DNA of 64,000 nt from an uncultured Tissierellia bacterium (GCA_946402705.1 CAMIXG010000003.1:1-64000), one strand, 5' to 3'. Numbered from the stretch's first letter, positions 44,987 to 53,266 are shown. A program made the numbers and translations. The notes: generated from the letters alone by a model not told the origin.

Positions 44987-46120
44987 TTAATATCCCTCCT
45001 TTAATAAATTATTTTCTACATATGAAATTCCGTCTTCGGTTATATGCCAGTGGTCAAAGTAATCCCTCTTAATAAGCCCATCATCTTCAAGTCCTGATAA
45101 TCTTCCTATTAAAATATTTGTAGATTCCCTATCCCTATTTGTATCTGGCTTAATTGTATCTATACTATGGCTGTGATAGATATTTTCATGATTTAATGCT
45201 AGTTCATATATATTAAATAACAATTGATTTTTATCTATATTTCTCCTACTTTCCTTTTCCTTTATCCTTTTCCAAACAAGCCCTCTATTAGGTGCAAAAG
45301 CCAAACTTAAAATAACTATTATACTTATAGTTAAAACTATAGTTGGCCCAGTTGGAAGATTAGATACCATGGAACTTATGAGCGTTCCAATTATTCCAGA
45401 AATACCTCCAAAAAATCCTGATAAAACTACCATCTTAGATAATTTATTTGTCCATTGTCTGGCTGCTACTGCTGGAGCTGTTAACATGGCACTCATCAAA
45501 ATAACTCCTACTGATTGAAGTCCAATTACAATGGAAATTACTATCATAGTTGACAGTAGAATTGTAATTTTCTTTGAGGAAAAACCTAGAATTTCTGCAT
45601 ACTGGCTATCAAATGATATCAGTTTAAATTCCTTCCAGAAAAGTACTATTAAAAATACTAAAATTCCTCCAACTATGAGCATCAGGTTTATATCCCTTTT
45701 TAATAGAGTTGATGCTTGTCCATATATAAAACTTTCGAGTCCAGCTTGGTTTGCATCTGGCATCTTTTGAATATAGGTTAAAAGTACCATACCTGCCCCA
45801 AAAAATACTGACAAAACTAAGGCTAAGGAACTATCAAATTTTATCCTTGAATACTTTTCTATTGATAATATTAAAAAAGTTGCCAAAACTCCTGACAATA
45901 AAGCTCCAAATAATAAAACTTCTGTATTCTTTGTCTGTGTTATCAAATAAACTACAGCTATACCTGGAAGAGCAGCATGAGAGATTGCATCTCCTAGTAA
46001 ACTTTCCTTCCTAACTACTGCAAAACTCCCTAAAATTCCAGCTATTATACCTAGTAGCATAGAACCTATGGACACTATTCTAAGAGTATAGTCTGTAAAT
46101 ATCAGTGTAAATATATCCAT
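44987..46120 (-). CDS. Metal ABC transporter permease with C-terminal winged-helix-like extension
   Basis: A 377-residue permease, sister of the downstream one: KESLLGDAISHAALPGIAVVY (near 37), about eight TM helices, and FDSQYAEILGFSSK near 170 as the ATPase-contact region. The tail (285-377) contains ILIGRLSGLEDDGLIKRDYFDHWHITEDGISYVENN, the shape of a winged helix as in MntR/DtxR-type or MarR-type proteins. The two permeases with the upstream ATPase and binding protein make a full TroABCD-type importer. Confidence 0.88.
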   Translation of the reverse strand: MDIFTLIFTDYTLRIVSIGSMLLGIIAGILGSFAVVRKESLLGDAISHAALPGIAVVYLITQTKNTEVLLFGALLSGVLATFLILSIEKYSRIKFDSSLALVLSVFFGAGMVLLTYIQKMPDANQAGLESFIYGQASTLLKRDINLMLIVGGILVFLIVLFWKEFKLISFDSQYAEILGFSSKKITILLSTMIVISIVIGLQSVGVILMSAMLTAPAVAARQWTNKLSKMVVLSGFFGGISGIIGTLISSMVSNLPTGPTIVLTISIIVILSLAFAPNRGLVWKRIKEKESRRNIDKNQLLFNIYELALNHENIYHSHSIDTIKPDTNRDRESTNILIGRLSGLEDDGLIKRDYFDHWHITEDGISYVENNLLKEGY

Positions 46121-46128
46121 TCCCTCAC

Positions 46129-46869
46129 CTACCTTCTTAAAATTTTCCCCTTACTTCTATATGCCTTGTTTAAATTTTCTTCTGTATAAACTTCCTTAAC
46201 TGGTCCACTTACTATAAGCTGTGTATTAAGTAAGGTCACCCAGTCAAAATAATGTTCCACTGTTTGCAAGTCATGATGTACTACTATTACTGTTTTTCCT
46301 TGATTTTTTAAATCCTTTAATATATTCATTATTGCAACTTCCGTCTTAGCATCTACACCCTTAAAAGGTTCATCCATAAAATATATATCAGCTTCTTGAA
46401 CTAAGGCTCTTGCTAAAAATACCCTTTGTTGCTGTCCTCCTGATAGCTCTGATATCTGTCTATCTACAAATTCCCCCATATCTACTTTTTCAAGAGCCTC
46501 TAAGCTTTTTTTCCTATCTTCTTCTTTAGGTCTTTTAAACCATCCTAGTTTCCCATACCTTCCCATCAAGACAACATCTAATACACTGGCTGGAAAATCC
46601 CAATCAACACTTTCTGATTGAGGTACATATCCTATGTGTTTTCTTTCTTCTTTATAAGATTTCCCGTTGAAACTTACATTACCAGATACAGGTTTTATCA
46701 AGTCTAGCATAGCCTTTATAAGAGTGGACTTTCCTGCCCCATTAGGACCTATTATAGCCATTAAAACTCCCTTTGGTATCTTTAAGTCTATATCCCATAA
46801 AACTGGCTTAACATTGTATGCTACAGTCATATCCTCTACTTCTATAATATATTTAACTTCTTTTTCCAT
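46129..46869 (-). CDS. Metal ABC transporter ATP-binding protein
   Basis: A 246-residue ABC ATPase: Walker A GPNGAGKST (near 41), Q-loop GYVPQSESVDWDFP, signature LSGGQQQR (near 143), Walker B DIYFMDEPF (near 163), H-loop VVHHD (near 198). The Q-loop context and FKGVD D-loop are typical of the manganese/zinc/iron subgroup (TroB, MntB). AGGAGG precedes the ATG; nine bases after the binding-protein gene. Confidence 0.92.
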   Translation of the reverse strand: MEKEVKYIIEVEDMTVAYNVKPVLWDIDLKIPKGVLMAIIGPNGAGKSTLIKAMLDLIKPVSGNVSFNGKSYKEERKHIGYVPQSESVDWDFPASVLDVVLMGRYGKLGWFKRPKEEDRKKSLEALEKVDMGEFVDRQISELSGGQQQRVFLARALVQEADIYFMDEPFKGVDAKTEVAIMNILKDLKNQGKTVIVVHHDLQTVEHYFDWVTLLNTQLIVSGPVKEVYTEENLNKAYRSKGKILRR

Positions 46870-46878
46870 AATTTCCTC

Positions 46879-47805
46879 CTATTTCAAACCATCTACTATG
46901 GTATCTATATTTGCCCTAAATGTTTCAATATAGGTTTCAGTTCCCATTGATTCATCCCCTGTTGAGTCTGAATAAAGTTCTCCTCCTATTTTCACATCAA
47001 ATCCTTGAGCCTTTACTGCTTCTTGAAGGGCCATTATGCTTTTTCTAGGAACAGATGTCTCAACAAAAACAGACTTCACTTGATTTTCCACTATAAAATT
47101 TGCTAGATTTCTCATATCTCTAGTTCCAGCCTCGGCTGCGGTACTTATCCCCTGTAATCCCTTAACTTGGAAATCATAAGCTTCTCCAAAATATCCAAAA
47201 GCGTCATGGGCTGTTACAAGTATTCTCTTTTCTCTTGGTATCTCATTACTTCTCATTTTTACATACCTATCTAGCTCATCTAACTCTAGTAGATAGCTTT
47301 CAAGGTTTTTATCAAAAGTTTCAGCTTCTTCTGGCATTAACTCCTTTAATCCTTGGTTTACTGCAAGTGCTGATTCTTTCCACATGGAAACATCAAACCA
47401 TATATGGGGGTCATAGTTTCCAGGGTTTGTTGCAAAATCAAGGAGTTTACTCCTGTCTATATCTTTAGAAACGGCTAATACCTTCTTATCTATCTTCTCA
47501 AGATTTTCAAAGATATCCTCCATCTTTCCCTCTAAATGTATCCCACTATATATAATCATATCTGCCTTTTGCATTGCAGTAACATCTCCTGCACTAGCCT
47601 TATACATATGTGGATCTATTCCCGGCCCCATAAGTGTTTTTAAATTTATCTTATCTCCACCTATATTATGCACCAAGTCCCCAACTAAAGTTGTTGTTGC
47701 TACAACATTTGGCTTATCATTTTCTGGAAAACTACTCTTTTTTTCACAGCCCATAATTATTATTGGCAATACTAGTGTAAATAATATTAATAAATTTTTT
47801 TTCAA
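46879..47805 (-). CDS. Metal-binding lipoprotein of the ABC importer (TroA/ZnuA family)
   Basis: A 308-residue solute-binding lipoprotein (lipobox LPIIIMGC, cysteine near 20). Probable metal ligands are the histidines in GIDPHMY and YDPHIWF, the histidine in VTAHDAFGYF, and an aspartate in LYSDSTGD: an H-H-H-D set as in TroA, not the H-H-E-D set of PsaA. That fits Zn or Mn. It lacks the long His-rich loop of many ZnuA proteins. Start is TTG at 47805 with GGAGGAG; it overlaps the regulator stop (TTGA). Confidence 0.9.
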   Translation of the reverse strand: MKKNLLILFTLVLPIIIMGCEKKSSFPENDKPNVVATTTLVGDLVHNIGGDKINLKTLMGPGIDPHMYKASAGDVTAMQKADMIIYSGIHLEGKMEDIFENLEKIDKKVLAVSKDIDRSKLLDFATNPGNYDPHIWFDVSMWKESALAVNQGLKELMPEEAETFDKNLESYLLELDELDRYVKMRSNEIPREKRILVTAHDAFGYFGEAYDFQVKGLQGISTAAEAGTRDMRNLANFIVENQVKSVFVETSVPRKSIMALQEAVKAQGFDVKIGGELYSDSTGDESMGTETYIETFRANIDTIVDGLK

Positions 47806-48434
47806 AGCTTCTCCTCCTCTACATATATTTTTTCTGCTATTTTTCCATCTACCTTAATCTGTTTTCTCTTATGCTTAATCAAGAAATATCCATTATTTCT
47901 ATCTAGGATTTCCAAGCTATCTCCTATTTTTATCTTCTCCTTTTTTAAAAATAGAATCACATCTTTTTCATCCCTTATTCTCCTAATTTTATATTTTCCA
48001 CCCTCATAATTTACTAGATTATTAAAATCCCTATCATCGATTAGATTAATTGGATTTCCAAGTGGGCAGTATTCTGGATAGCCCAAAAACTCTTCCAGCT
48101 TTTCCTCTAGTTTTTCATCTGTATAATGCTCTAAATTCTCTGCTATACTGTGGATTTCTTCCCAGTCATAGCCAAGTTTTTCTACTAAAAATACTTCCCA
48201 GAGTAAATGTCTTTTCCTGATATCTTTTCCAACTTTTAATCCCTTTTCCGTCAGCCTTACACCCTTATACTGTTCATATATAATATAGTCTTCACTAAGT
48301 AGTTTTTTTATCATCTCTGAAACTGAAGGTGGAGATATGCTCAAGTTTTCTGATATATCTTTATTTCCAACTATTTTATACCTTCCTCCAAGTTCATATA
48401 TAGCTTTTATATAGTCTTCCTTACTTCTATTCAT
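47802..48434 (-). CDS. DtxR-family metalloregulator (MntR/IdeR-like)
   Basis: A 210-residue repressor with an N-terminal winged helix (EDYIKAIYELGG at 6, NLSISPPSVSEMIKKL near 31) and a dimerisation/metal domain (HLLWEVFLVEKLGYDWEEIHSIAENLEHYTDEKLEEKL, with the usual His/Glu ligands, near 76-115). A C-terminal FeoA/SH3-like domain follows (about 150-210). It should bind DNA when loaded with Mn or Fe and repress the importer transcribed behind it. A matching palindromic operator lies 16 bp upstream of its start. Confidence 0.9.
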   Translation of the reverse strand: MNRSKEDYIKAIYELGGRYKIVGNKDISENLSISPPSVSEMIKKLLSEDYIIYEQYKGVRLTEKGLKVGKDIRKRHLLWEVFLVEKLGYDWEEIHSIAENLEHYTDEKLEEKLEEFLGYPEYCPLGNPINLIDDRDFNNLVNYEGGKYKIRRIRDEKDVILFLKKEKIKIGDSLEILDRNNGYFLIKHKRKQIKVDGKIAEKIYVEEEKL

Positions 48435-48449
48435 CTCGCCCTCCTATTA

Positions 48450-48465
48450 TTTAGGTATGCCTAAA
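48450..48465. promoter_or_regulatory. DtxR-type operator upstream of the metal importer operon
   Basis: TTTAGG-TATG-CCTAAA is a 6-4-6 inverted repeat resembling the DtxR/IdeR consensus (TTAGG...CCTAA). It sits between the regulator's start codon and TATAAA-like promoter sequence, a position that would allow autorepression. Confidence 0.65.
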
Positions 48466-48536
48466 CTTTTTATACCCTATAAAGTTTTGATTAATCTCAT
48501 TTATATTTAGTATTTCAGCCAAATATATTTAATTTC

Positions 48537-48545
48537 TGATATAAT
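48537..48545 (+). promoter_or_regulatory. Extended -10 promoter of the MATE gene
   Basis: TGATATAAT with no good -35, giving a start near 48552 and a leader of about 20 nt. Confidence 0.55.
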
Positions 48546-48570
48546 ATTACTATAGTTGGGGGTGTATTAT

Positions 48571-49905
48571 TTGATAAAAGATATGACAAGTGGTAATCCT
48601 GCACAATTATTGATAAAGTTCACACTGCCAATGCTTGTGGGAAATTTATTTCAACAATTATACAACATTGTTGACTCAGTTGTGGTAGGACAATTTATTG
48701 GTAAAAATGCTTTAGCCGCGGTAGGTTCTTCCTTCATGGCAATGAATTTCTTTTCTTTTGTAATTATTGGCCTTTGTCTAGGCTCTGGAATTGTATATTC
48801 CTATTATTTTGGTGAAAACAATTATTCTATGGTTAGAAAGTCTATATTTATATCTTTTTTATTTATAGGGATATTTACTATAGTCTTATCTTTAGGTTTA
48901 AACCTATTAACCGAAAGAATACTTATACTGATGAATACTCCAGAAGATATAATAGCTGATTCAATTAGCTACTTAAGGATTATTTTCTCTGGCCTATTCT
49001 TTGTATTTCTATATAATGGATCTTCTTCAGTTTTAAGAAGTATTGGAGATTCTAAAACACCACTTATTTTCTTGGTGATATCTGCACTTATAAATATAGT
49101 GCTTGATTTGTATTTTGTAATAAAACTAAATATGGGTGTTGCTGGAGTAGCCTATGCTACTATTATTGCACAAGGGGTATCATCTGTACTTTGTATAGCC
49201 TACGCCCTTAAAAAGATACCTTTTCTTAGAATTAAAAAAGAAGACATGGTCTTTGATATGTCCCTTATGAAAAGGGTTGGAAAATTTAGCTTTTTAACTA
49301 GTATCCAGCAGTCAGTTATGACCTTTGGTATGTTAATAGTTCAAGGTTATGTAAATAAATTTGGACCTGATGTAATAGCTGCCTTTGCTTCAGGTGGTAA
49401 GGTTGAGTCCATAGCTCTTTTACCTCTTCAAGATTTTGGTAATGCCTTTGGCACTTATATAGCACAAAATAAGGGTGCCAAAAAGTTCGATAGAATAGAG
49501 GCAGGTCTTAAATCTATGGTTAAAATAGTCATAGTATTTGGAGTAGTATTATCAGCTATAATCTACTTTAACGCTTCTAACTTTATGAGAATTTTTCTAG
49601 ATGCTAAAGAGGTTAATGCCATAAATATAGGTGTGGAGTTTTTATCTGTACTATCAGTATTTTATACTCTACTAGGATTTTTATTTATGTTCTATGGCTA
49701 CTATAGAGGTATAGGTAAATTAAATACTTCCCTACTTCTTAGTATAATTTCACTGGGAATAAGGGTTTTAATAGTTGCCAACCTAAGTGGTCCTCTTGGC
49801 AGAACTGTAATATGGTGGGCTGCACCTATTGGTTGGTTAATAGCCGACTTGGTTGGAACCATTATATATTTGAAAGATAGGAAAAGTTTTGATTTTAGTT
49901 TATAA
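48571..49905 (+). CDS. MATE-family multidrug/cation exporter
   Basis: A 444-residue membrane protein with 12 predicted TM helices in two related halves, with the family motifs LPMLVGNLFQQLYNIVDSVVVGQFIG near the N-terminus and GDSKTPLIFLVISALINIVLD near 165. It exchanges Na+ or H+ for organic cations or other compounds. The start is TTG at 48571, seven bases after GGGGGT; the frame begins at a TTG at 48556 inside the promoter-proximal leader. Divergent from the metalloregulator and closed by its own terminator. Substrate unknown. Confidence 0.9.
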   Translation: MIKDMTSGNPAQLLIKFTLPMLVGNLFQQLYNIVDSVVVGQFIGKNALAAVGSSFMAMNFFSFVIIGLCLGSGIVYSYYFGENNYSMVRKSIFISFLFIGIFTIVLSLGLNLLTERILILMNTPEDIIADSISYLRIIFSGLFFVFLYNGSSSVLRSIGDSKTPLIFLVISALINIVLDLYFVIKLNMGVAGVAYATIIAQGVSSVLCIAYALKKIPFLRIKKEDMVFDMSLMKRVGKFSFLTSIQQSVMTFGMLIVQGYVNKFGPDVIAAFASGGKVESIALLPLQDFGNAFGTYIAQNKGAKKFDRIEAGLKSMVKIVIVFGVVLSAIIYFNASNFMRIFLDAKEVNAINIGVEFLSVLSVFYTLLGFLFMFYGYYRGIGKLNTSLLLSIISLGIRVLIVANLSGPLGRTVIWWAAPIGWLIADLVGTIIYLKDRKSFDFSL

Positions 49906-49906
49906 C

Positions 49907-49936
49907 AAAAAAGATTGGGTTAACCCAATCTTTTTT
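49907..49936. terminator. Bidirectional terminator between MATE and queT genes
   Basis: A near-perfect palindrome (AAAAAAGATTGGGTT and its complement) that ends both the plus-strand MATE gene and the minus-strand queT transcript. Confidence 0.9.
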
Positions 49937-50443
49937 TCATTTTATATCAACTATATTTTTATTAAATTTATTATCTTTTAAAATTTCCATTAGATAATTA
50001 TTTTTCATAATTATCTTGAAAATCTGTACTCCAATTATGCTAACTATAATTATTTGCGACAACATTATTTGACCTGTCACTAGAAAAAAGTTTATTGGTT
50101 CTTTTGATAAAAACAATATCTCAAGTCCAATTATTATAGAAAATATACTTGGAAAAATACTAGCTACATATATGTTTTTAACCTTAGTCATTGACCTTAG
50201 CGCCAGATATGTGGCAAGTGTGCCAAATATAACATCAAATATCCCAAATGGACTCCATATATTTGCCACTGCACAGCCTATTGTAAGGGGCATAACATAA
50301 AATGGGTCTATAAAGGCTAATAGTGTCATAATCTCTGATACTCTAAACTGTATTGGTCCATAAGAAAATGCTGGAACAAGGTTTGTAAGTACCACATACA
50401 AGGCTATAATTATAGCCGACTTAGTTATCTTCTTACTATTCAT
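49937..50443 (-). CDS. queT: QueT-family queuosine-precursor transporter (ECF S component)
   Basis: A 168-residue protein with about five TM helices and the family signature YGPIQFRVSEIMTLLAFIDP (near 28-47). QueT is the substrate-binding component of an energy-coupling-factor transporter for preQ1, preQ0 or queuine; it shares its ATPase module, encoded elsewhere, with other S components. The start codon directly follows the stop of the radical-SAM gene, and both are behind a preQ1-I-like riboswitch. Confidence 0.88.
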   Translation of the reverse strand: MNSKKITKSAIIIALYVVLTNLVPAFSYGPIQFRVSEIMTLLAFIDPFYVMPLTIGCAVANIWSPFGIFDVIFGTLATYLALRSMTKVKNIYVASIFPSIFSIIIGLEILFLSKEPINFFLVTGQIMLSQIIIVSIIGVQIFKIIMKNNYLMEILKDNKFNKNIVDIK

Positions 50444-51136
50444 CTAATCACCAACTCCAAAATCTGTATTATTCCAAAGGATTTCTATATTATCTAACTT
50501 TTCCAGGTATCCATACTCTTCTTTAAACCAATCTATAAGAGCTTCATCTCTTTTAACTGGTGTAGAATTCTCAACAAATATGTTGATGCATCCCCTATCA
50601 AAATTATTTAATAATATACTTATGTCATTTTTTATCATATCTTTAGTTTGTCCCTTTATCCCTACTAAAAGACAAACCGATGAGAACTTGCTACTTACTT
50701 CATGTATATCATCATATACGATACCTTTTTTCAGGTACTTGTTTCTAAAGTTTTCATCGAAGCTTTCCATTCCCATTTTAAATACAATTTCAACGCCCTT
50801 AAAATAATCCCTTATTTCCTCTAACCTATGCCTATAGCTATAATGCGATTCAAAATATAGAACTCCTATATTTTTTTCTATAACTATGTCTTTTATATCC
50901 TTTAGGCATTCCTGGGGTAATTCAAATACACTTCCAGAGTTAATAACTTCTAACTGTTTTAAATCTCCTTTTACCTCGTTTAAGATATTATTATTAAAGC
51001 CAACAATATCTTCTAGATTTTCAGAGTTATCCTCGATATAATCACAAAAAAAACAGCGCCCCCATTTGCAGGGACGCGATTTTAAAAGTACAATTTCACG
51101 AGGATTTTTATCTAAAATCCTGCTGTATCGATTCAT
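50444..51136 (-). CDS. Radical-SAM protein, candidate queuine lyase (QueL-like)
   Basis: A 230-residue protein with a cysteine triplet C23-X4-C28-X2-C31 (CKWGRCFFC), which would hold a radical-SAM [4Fe-4S] cluster; the usual spacing is CX3CX2C. Downstream lie INSGSVFELP (near 75-84), LYFESHYSYRHR, FKMGMESFDENFR and VGIKGQTKDM, in keeping with a short TIM barrel. The start is ATG at 51136; the longer frame crosses the riboswitch. Its position directly before queT and behind a preQ1-I-like riboswitch points to queuosine-precursor metabolism. Queuine lyase (described in C. difficile as part of queuine salvage) is the best fit; another Q-pathway role is possible. Confidence 0.7.
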   Translation of the reverse strand: MNRYSRILDKNPREIVLLKSRPCKWGRCFFCDYIEDNSENLEDIVGFNNNILNEVKGDLKQLEVINSGSVFELPQECLKDIKDIVIEKNIGVLYFESHYSYRHRLEEIRDYFKGVEIVFKMGMESFDENFRNKYLKKGIVYDDIHEVSSKFSSVCLLVGIKGQTKDMIKNDISILLNNFDRGCINIFVENSTPVKRDEALIDWFKEEYGYLEKLDNIEILWNNTDFGVGD

Positions 51137-51145
51137 AATATCACA

Positions 51146-51182
51146 TCCTTGTTTTTTATAAGTGGGACCAAGGAAACACCTA
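51146..51182 (-). ncRNA. PreQ1-I-like riboswitch upstream of the radical-SAM/queT pair
   Basis: On the minus strand: stem P1 AGGTG pairing with CACTT, a loop containing CCTTG, the A-rich strand ATAAAAAA, then CAAGGA. CCTTG and CAAGG can form the pseudoknot P2 of the class I H-type fold. The CAAGGA segment is also the ribosome site for the ATG at 51136, so binding of preQ1 would hide it: translational control. This rests on motif order and pairing seen by eye. Confidence 0.82.
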
Positions 51183-51204
51183 AATAATATTAAAGACAAT
51201 ATTG

Positions 51205-51233
51205 AGAATAACATAAGTATATATTAAAATCAA
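51205..51233 (-). promoter_or_regulatory. Promoter of the preQ1-controlled operon
   Basis: Minus-strand TTGATT (51228-51233) and TATTCT (51205-51210), 17-bp spacing; the start, near 51198, is just upstream of the riboswitch. Confidence 0.6.
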
Positions 51234-51302
51234 TTGATTAAAATACTATTTTATAAGTTCTTTGCTTAAATTCTCAAATCTATAACTAAATTCTCCATCA
51301 AA

Positions 51303-51689
51303 TTAATTTTCATTTAGTCTTAAAATTGGATGAGATAATTTAGCTGAAGAAAGTTTACTACAATTTAGTTTATAAGCTATGTTTTTGCCCATTTCTTCTA
51401 ATTCGTCTAAAGATGCTCTATTTTCATTTAAAGCTACTTTAAACTTTACATCATATCTATTTTCTTCTTTATTATCTCCATTATATATTAAGTTTACATC
51501 AATGTTATCTACCTTATGATTATCAACTATCTCTTCTAGTCTTCTATTCATATCTAGTAATATTTCATTTTTCTCAGCATTTGCTTTGGCTATAGCTTCT
51601 CTTTGTATGATTTCTTCATTACATAATCCCAAGAATATAAATAGTCCTACAAATACCATTATTGTTAATACATCTCTTAATTTCTTCAT
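51303..51689 (-). CDS. Small membrane-anchored or secreted hypothetical protein
   Basis: A 128-residue protein with an N-terminal TM or signal segment (LTIMVFVGLFIFLGL, about 8-22) and a helical then beta-rich extracellular domain ending ILRLNEN. Its second half (YDVKFKVALNENRASLDELEEMGKNI) resembles the corresponding part of the lipoprotein encoded just upstream (LEVKFVVTSEVKKENLEKLNEII). Function unknown. Confidence 0.65.
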   Translation of the reverse strand: MKKLRDVLTIMVFVGLFIFLGLCNEEIIQREAIAKANAEKNEILLDMNRRLEEIVDNHKVDNIDVNLIYNGDNKEENRYDVKFKVALNENRASLDELEEMGKNIAYKLNCSKLSSAKLSHPILRLNEN

Positions 51690-51817
51690 AAATAATCCCT
51701 CCTATTACGTTATTTATTCTTAATGTTAGGAAGACTTATTCAAGGCCTTGTTTAAATCTTTTTCTAAGTTTAAGTTACTATCTTATATCATCTTTTTTCT
51801 TTTGTCAACTATTATTT

Positions 51818-52255
51818 TTAATTTTCTCTGTTTATTTTTTCTTCTGAATAATTTTCTTCAAGAGTTATCTTCTTGTCTCCATCTATACTATACTTGTAAA
51901 ATATAGTTTTCTCACTTTCCAAGCATTTCCATGAAAAAGTTATATAGGAACTCATATTATCTATTTTATCTACTAGCTTTTTTATAATTATCTCATTTAA
52001 TTTTTCTAAGTTTTCTTTTTTCACTTCTGATGTTACTACAAATTTTACTTCCAAATCCTTTGTATCTTCATTAAACCCAGTTTCAGTAAGCTGGATTTCA
52101 TTGTAATCTTGTATTATTTCCTTACTTTCTTCTTTTATACTTTCTATTAAATCTTTATTTACAATTTCCATTACAGAAACTCTTTTCACATTTTGTGTAC
52201 AGCCCGCTAGAATTAGTGAAAAAGATAATAAAAGTAATAAATATAATTTTTTCAC
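51818..52255 (-). CDS. Small lipoprotein of unknown function
   Basis: A 145-residue lipoprotein: signal peptide with lipobox ILAGC (cysteine near 19), a helical segment (VNKDLIESIKEESKEIIQDY), then a beta-alpha-beta domain. The spacing to the next gene is 128 bp, so the two may be separate transcripts. The likeness to that downstream 128-residue protein suggests an old duplication. Confidence 0.65.
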   Translation of the reverse strand: MKKLYLLLLLSFSLILAGCTQNVKRVSVMEIVNKDLIESIKEESKEIIQDYNEIQLTETGFNEDTKDLEVKFVVTSEVKKENLEKLNEIIIKKLVDKIDNMSSYITFSWKCLESEKTIFYKYSIDGDKKITLEENYSEEKINREN

Positions 52256-52461
52256 TTTTTTCTCACCTCTCCTATGAGTATACCCTTTTCTCTTTAAAAT
52301 CCTATTAAATAATGATTAAGATTTTATGAATATTTAAAGATTTTCAAAACTTTTTTACTTTGTAACCATCATCCCATTATTTAACTTCATAAAACCATGC
52401 ATTATAAGAGATTTTCTCCATAATTTCAAAAATAAATATCAATACTCTTTTACCAAGATAT

Positions 52462-52490
52462 TTGCCTTATAAGGTATAGTATGTTATAAT
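52462..52490 (+). promoter_or_regulatory. Promoter of the AraC-type regulator gene
   Basis: TTGCCT (52462-52467) and an extended -10 TGTTATAAT (TATAAT at 52485-52490), spacing 17 bp. Confidence 0.65.
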
Positions 52491-52498
52491 TTCATAAA

Positions 52499-52513
52499 TG
52501 ATAATAGTTATCA
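52499..52513. promoter_or_regulatory. Fur-box-like operator
   Basis: TGATAATAGTTATCA matches the 7-1-7 Fur consensus (TGATAATnATTATCA) with one mismatch. It covers the predicted transcription start, where a bound repressor would block the promoter at 52462-52490. Confidence 0.6.
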
Positions 52514-52534
52514 ATAAAATATGAGGTGATTATT

Positions 52535-53266
52535 TTGCCATTAAGCAAGTATATTTACTCTGTTATAGAGAAATTTTACAACTTAACTAATATTCCAGTT
52601 CAGGCATATGGAGTTAATGGTGAGAAAATATGTCATTACGGATTTAGTCCAAAGTTTAATGATATTTTTAAAAATGAAAACTTCTTAGATAAGTTGGATT
52701 TGGAAGATATTAATATCAATGAGACAATAACTATTAAGGACAGTATACATTTTTCAATTATGTCTATTTGTCCCAAAAATCAGCATAGAGGAGTTTTTAT
52801 TGTTGGTCCTTATAGTTCTAACCCAAACATTAGTGGGATAGTCTATAAACCAATTGAGCTTAGTAGTTATATGACAAAAACCATTAGAATGATATGGCGT
52901 GATTTTTCAAGCTATCAACAAGTTATACAGGTTGATGAGCCATATAGTTTCCATGTTAAAAAAGCTTTGGATTATATTGATTCAAGATATAAGGAAGATC
53001 TCAAGCTAAATGATGTGGCTGAATATTTGAATATTAATAAATCTTATTTCTGTTCTATCTTGAAAAAAGAAACTGGCTATACTTTTACCCAGTATCTAAA
53101 TCATGTTAGGATAGAAAAAAGTAAATATTTATTATTAAATAAAGAACATTCAATGTTAGATGTGGCTTTATTAGTTGGATTTAACAATCAAAATTATTAT
53201 AATATAATGTTTAAAAAACTTACTAACCTAACTCCCTTGGAGTTTAAAAATAGTAATGTTTCCTAA
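52535..53266 (+). CDS. AraC-family transcriptional regulator
   Basis: A 243-residue regulator. The C-terminal half (about 140-240) has the two helix-turn-helix units of AraC proteins (LKLNDVAEYLNINKSYFCSILKKETG and MLDVALLVGFNNQNYYNIMFKK). The N-terminal ~130 residues form a sensor-like domain with cysteines (GEKICHYGF, SIMSICPKNQHRG) and are not a typical cupin. Start TTG at 52535 with GAGGTGATT; the frame begins at a GTG inside that site. A Fur-like box in its promoter suggests iron-linked control. Target genes unknown. Confidence 0.88.
   Translation: MPLSKYIYSVIEKFYNLTNIPVQAYGVNGEKICHYGFSPKFNDIFKNENFLDKLDLEDININETITIKDSIHFSIMSICPKNQHRGVFIVGPYSSNPNISGIVYKPIELSSYMTKTIRMIWRDFSSYQQVIQVDEPYSFHVKKALDYIDSRYKEDLKLNDVAEYLNINKSYFCSILKKETGYTFTQYLNHVRIEKSKYLLLNKEHSMLDVALLVGFNNQNYYNIMFKKLTNLTPLEFKNSNVS

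Noticed and set aside
46879..47805. PsaA-type manganese binding protein
   Set aside because: The third ligand position is histidine (VTAHDAFGY), as in TroA/ZnuA, not glutamate as in PsaA.
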